Source of the DNA: Chloroflexota bacterium
Lineage (GTDB): Bacteria > Chloroflexota > UBA6077 > JADZDV01
Direction of reading: 5' to 3'
Length of the DNA stretch: 6,422 nt
NCBI GenBank assembly: GCA_020850915.1
Contig: JADZDV010000432.1
Span: 1 to 6,422, forward strand
Shown here: positions 5,201-6,422 of the stretch, piece by piece
Layout: each line of letters opens with the position of its first letter
Numbering within the stretch: position 1 is the first letter of the stretch
Made by a program: the position numbers and the translations under genes
Notes under the pieces: generated by a model
Database searches by the model: none
Seen by the model: the letters and a program-made list of their open reading frames with translations, nothing else
Told to the model about the DNA's origin: nothing

Positions 5201-5916
5201 CAAGATGGACGCGGTCCGAACAGCGCTCGACCAACGCGCACGATGGTGGCTCCCTCCTCGACAGCCAGCGGGTAGTCGTCTGTCATGCCCATCGACAGAT
5301 GCTTCAGATCCAGCTCCGGGAACCAGCTCGCGGCGTGCTCGCGCAGCTCGCGCAGACGCGCAAAGACGGTCCGCGTCTCACGCTCGTTCAGGCCAAGTGG
5401 CGCCACGGTCATCAGTCCGAGGATCTCCAATCCTGGCAGTGGGGTGATCTGCTCGATGGCCGGACGTAGCTCGCCCGGTCGGAAACCGGGTCGAGCGGGG
5501 TCATCTCCGACATACACTTCGAGCAGGACGGGGCAGCGACGCTCAGAAGGGACACGGCGATCAATCGCCCGGGCGAGACGCACGCTGTCGACGGACTGGA
5601 GTATATCAAACAGCTCGAGCGCGGCCCGGACCTTGTTGCTCTGAAGCGTCCCGATGAGATGCCAGGTCAGCGGCTGGGAGAAGCGGTCGGCGACCTCGCG
5701 GATCTTTTGCTCGGCCTCCTGAACGCGGTTCTCACCGAAGTGGCGCACGCCAAGCTCGGCTAGCGCCATGACGTCTTCCGCCGAGCGCGTCTTGCTCACC
5801 GCGACCAGCGTAACGTCCGCGGCCTTCCGTCCCACTCGAACGGCGCTGCGCTCGATCTGCTCTGTGACGCGCTCCAGGCGCTCAGACGGGGTGGCGCTGA
5901 CTGACATCGACGTCAT
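5200..5916 (-). CDS. yggS: Pyridoxal-phosphate homeostasis protein, YggS/PROSC (PLPBP) family
   Basis: This cytoplasmic PLP-binding protein is 238 residues long. Members bind PLP through one lysine but show no classical enzyme activity, and they keep vitamin B6 and amino-acid pools in balance. It forms a single alanine-racemase-like barrel. The PLP lysine is K42 in VAVSKT (38-43). Further motifs are GENRVQEA at 61-68, WHLIGTLQSNK at 85-95, LGLMTVAP at 166-173, and the phosphate-binding SMGMTDDYPLAVEEGAT at 208-224 followed by IVRVGRALFG (225-234). The segment LEVYVGDDPARPGF (132-145) departs from the usual Asn-containing version, with Tyr at that point, a small oddity of unclear effect. The ATG at 5916 has GGAG four bases upstream; a second ATG at 5907 is less well placed. 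The gene starts 11 bases after pgeF and overlaps yggT, indicating one operon. Confidence 0.96.
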   Translation of the reverse strand: MTSMSVSATPSERLERVTEQIERSAVRVGRKAADVTLVAVSKTRSAEDVMALAELGVRHFGENRVQEAEQKIREVADRFSQPLTWHLIGTLQSNKVRAALELFDILQSVDSVRLARAIDRRVPSERRCPVLLEVYVGDDPARPGFRPGELRPAIEQITPLPGLEILGLMTVAPLGLNERETRTVFARLRELREHAASWFPELDLKHLSMGMTDDYPLAVEEGATIVRVGRALFGPRPS

Positions 5917-5920
5917 CAGG

Positions 5921-5924
5921 CTCC
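5921..5924 (-). promoter_or_regulatory. Ribosome binding site of yggS
   Basis: GGAG on the minus strand lies in the 11-base gap after pgeF, four bases before the ATG at 5916. The spacing is a little short for that start and long (13 bases) for the ATG at 5907, so 5916 is preferred. Confidence 0.5.
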
Positions 5925-5927
5925 GCC

Positions 5928-6422
5928 TCAGGCGACCAGCCCGATGAGCGCGCCAAAGCGCCCGGCTGGGTAGCCCAGCACGCGGTGCGAGAAGAACTGG
6001 TCGGCGTGACAGCGCGTGCAGATGCCGGCTACTTCGATGGCGTCCGCCGGCACGCCGGCGGCCTCGAGCTGCTGGCGGTTGGCCGTCCAGAGATCCAGAC
6101 GGGGCCGTGGACCCCGATAGCGGAGCACCGTCTGAGGCCAGTCGGCGAACTGCGCGGCGACCTCCCCGCCAACCTCGTAGCAGCAGGGGCCGATGGATGG
6201 CCCGATGCCGACACGCAGGCCCGCTGGCTGGGCTCCGAAGTGCCGTTGCATGGCCTCCACCGTCGCTGGGCCCACTTCGGCCAGGGTGCCGCGCCAGCCG
6301 GCATGGGCGGCTCCGACGACAGCCCTCTGCTCGTGCCAGAGGAGCAGCGGCACGCAGTCGGCGAAGCGGAGGCTCAGCAGCCAGTCTGGGCGGTCGGTCA
6401 CCTGGGCATCGGCGTCCGGCAG
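5928..6422 (-). CDS. pgeF: PgeF / YfiH (DUF152, laccase-domain) family protein, N-terminus beyond the window
   Basis: The family has two described roles: a metal-dependent purine nucleoside phosphorylase or adenosine deaminase (LACC1-like, formerly called polyphenol oxidase), and in E. coli an editing role that removes misincorporated L-serine in peptidoglycan precursors. The visible 164 residues are the C-terminal two thirds and stay in frame to the right edge. They carry two of the three conserved metal-site residues: the Cys in ADCVP (23 from the edge) and the His in AAHAGWRG (40). The third, an N-terminal His, should lie outside. Further family marks are GIGPSIGPCCYEVG near the middle and ICTRCHADQFFSHR close to the C-terminus. 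The GTG at 6401 is only internal, because the conserved LPDADAQVTDRP continues upstream of it. The partner genes yggS and yggT support the assignment. Confidence 0.94.
   Translation of the reverse strand: MPDADAQVTDRPDWLLSLRFADCVPLLLWHEQRAVVGAAHAGWRGTLAEVGPATVEAMQRHFGAQPAGLRVGIGPSIGPCCYEVGGEVAAQFADWPQTVLRYRGPRPRLDLWTANRQQLEAAGVPADAIEVAGICTRCHADQFFSHRVLGYPAGRFGALIGLVA

Noticed and set aside
1..6422. A hidden defence, mobile or biosynthetic system, CRISPR array or tRNA gene
   Set aside because: Every stretch is accounted for by housekeeping families in the expected order. No repeat arrays, transposase, integrase, toxin-like small genes or tRNA-shaped sequences were seen.

Overview
The window is a GC-rich, densely packed bacterial housekeeping region. 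It holds nine protein genes, two of them cut by the window edges, and I found no RNA genes, mobile elements or CRISPR arrays. Frequent GTG starts, almost exclusive use of TGA stops, gene overlaps of 1 to 4 bases and the protein sequence style fit a high-GC Chloroflexota-type bacterium (Thermomicrobia-like). That placement is an impression from the sequence, not a measured phylogeny.

Region 1 (1-3864, minus strand) is a translation block read right to left: hisS (histidyl-tRNA synthetase), prfA (release factor 1), prmC (release factor glutamine methyltransferase) and tsaC/sua5 (threonylcarbamoyl-AMP synthase, running off the left edge). hisS/prfA share ATGA and prmC/tsaC share GTGA, while prfA/prmC are 5 bases apart, so this looks like one translationally coupled operon. 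PrmC methylates the GGQ glutamine of the RF1 made just upstream. TsaC starts the t6A modification of ANN-decoding tRNAs. A promoter candidate for the block lies at 3917-3943, inside the start of the divergent gene.

Region 2 (3930-4801, plus strand) is a two-gene unit: a small DUF167/YggU-family protein and a GNAT N-acetyltransferase, overlapping by one base. The first gene has no visible Shine-Dalgarno sequence and may be read from a leaderless transcript. The second has a strong one.

Region 3 (4802-4933) is a short convergent intergenic gap containing a diverged direct repeat of the 3' end of the acetyltransferase gene. I see no convincing intrinsic terminator in it.

Region 4 (4934-6422, minus strand) is the conserved pgeF-yggS-yggT group: a multicopper-oxidase-like purine nucleoside phosphorylase or peptidoglycan-editing protein (its N-terminus lies beyond the right edge), a PLP-homeostasis protein and a small YggT membrane protein. 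YggU is a frequent neighbour of yggS and yggT in bacteria, but here it is on the opposite strand and separated from them by the acetyltransferase.

I looked for a novel system and do not see one. The points most worth a second look are small: the divergent promoter with a palindromic core, a possible start-sequestering leader of hisS, the repeat after the acetyltransferase gene, and the displaced yggU-GNAT pair.
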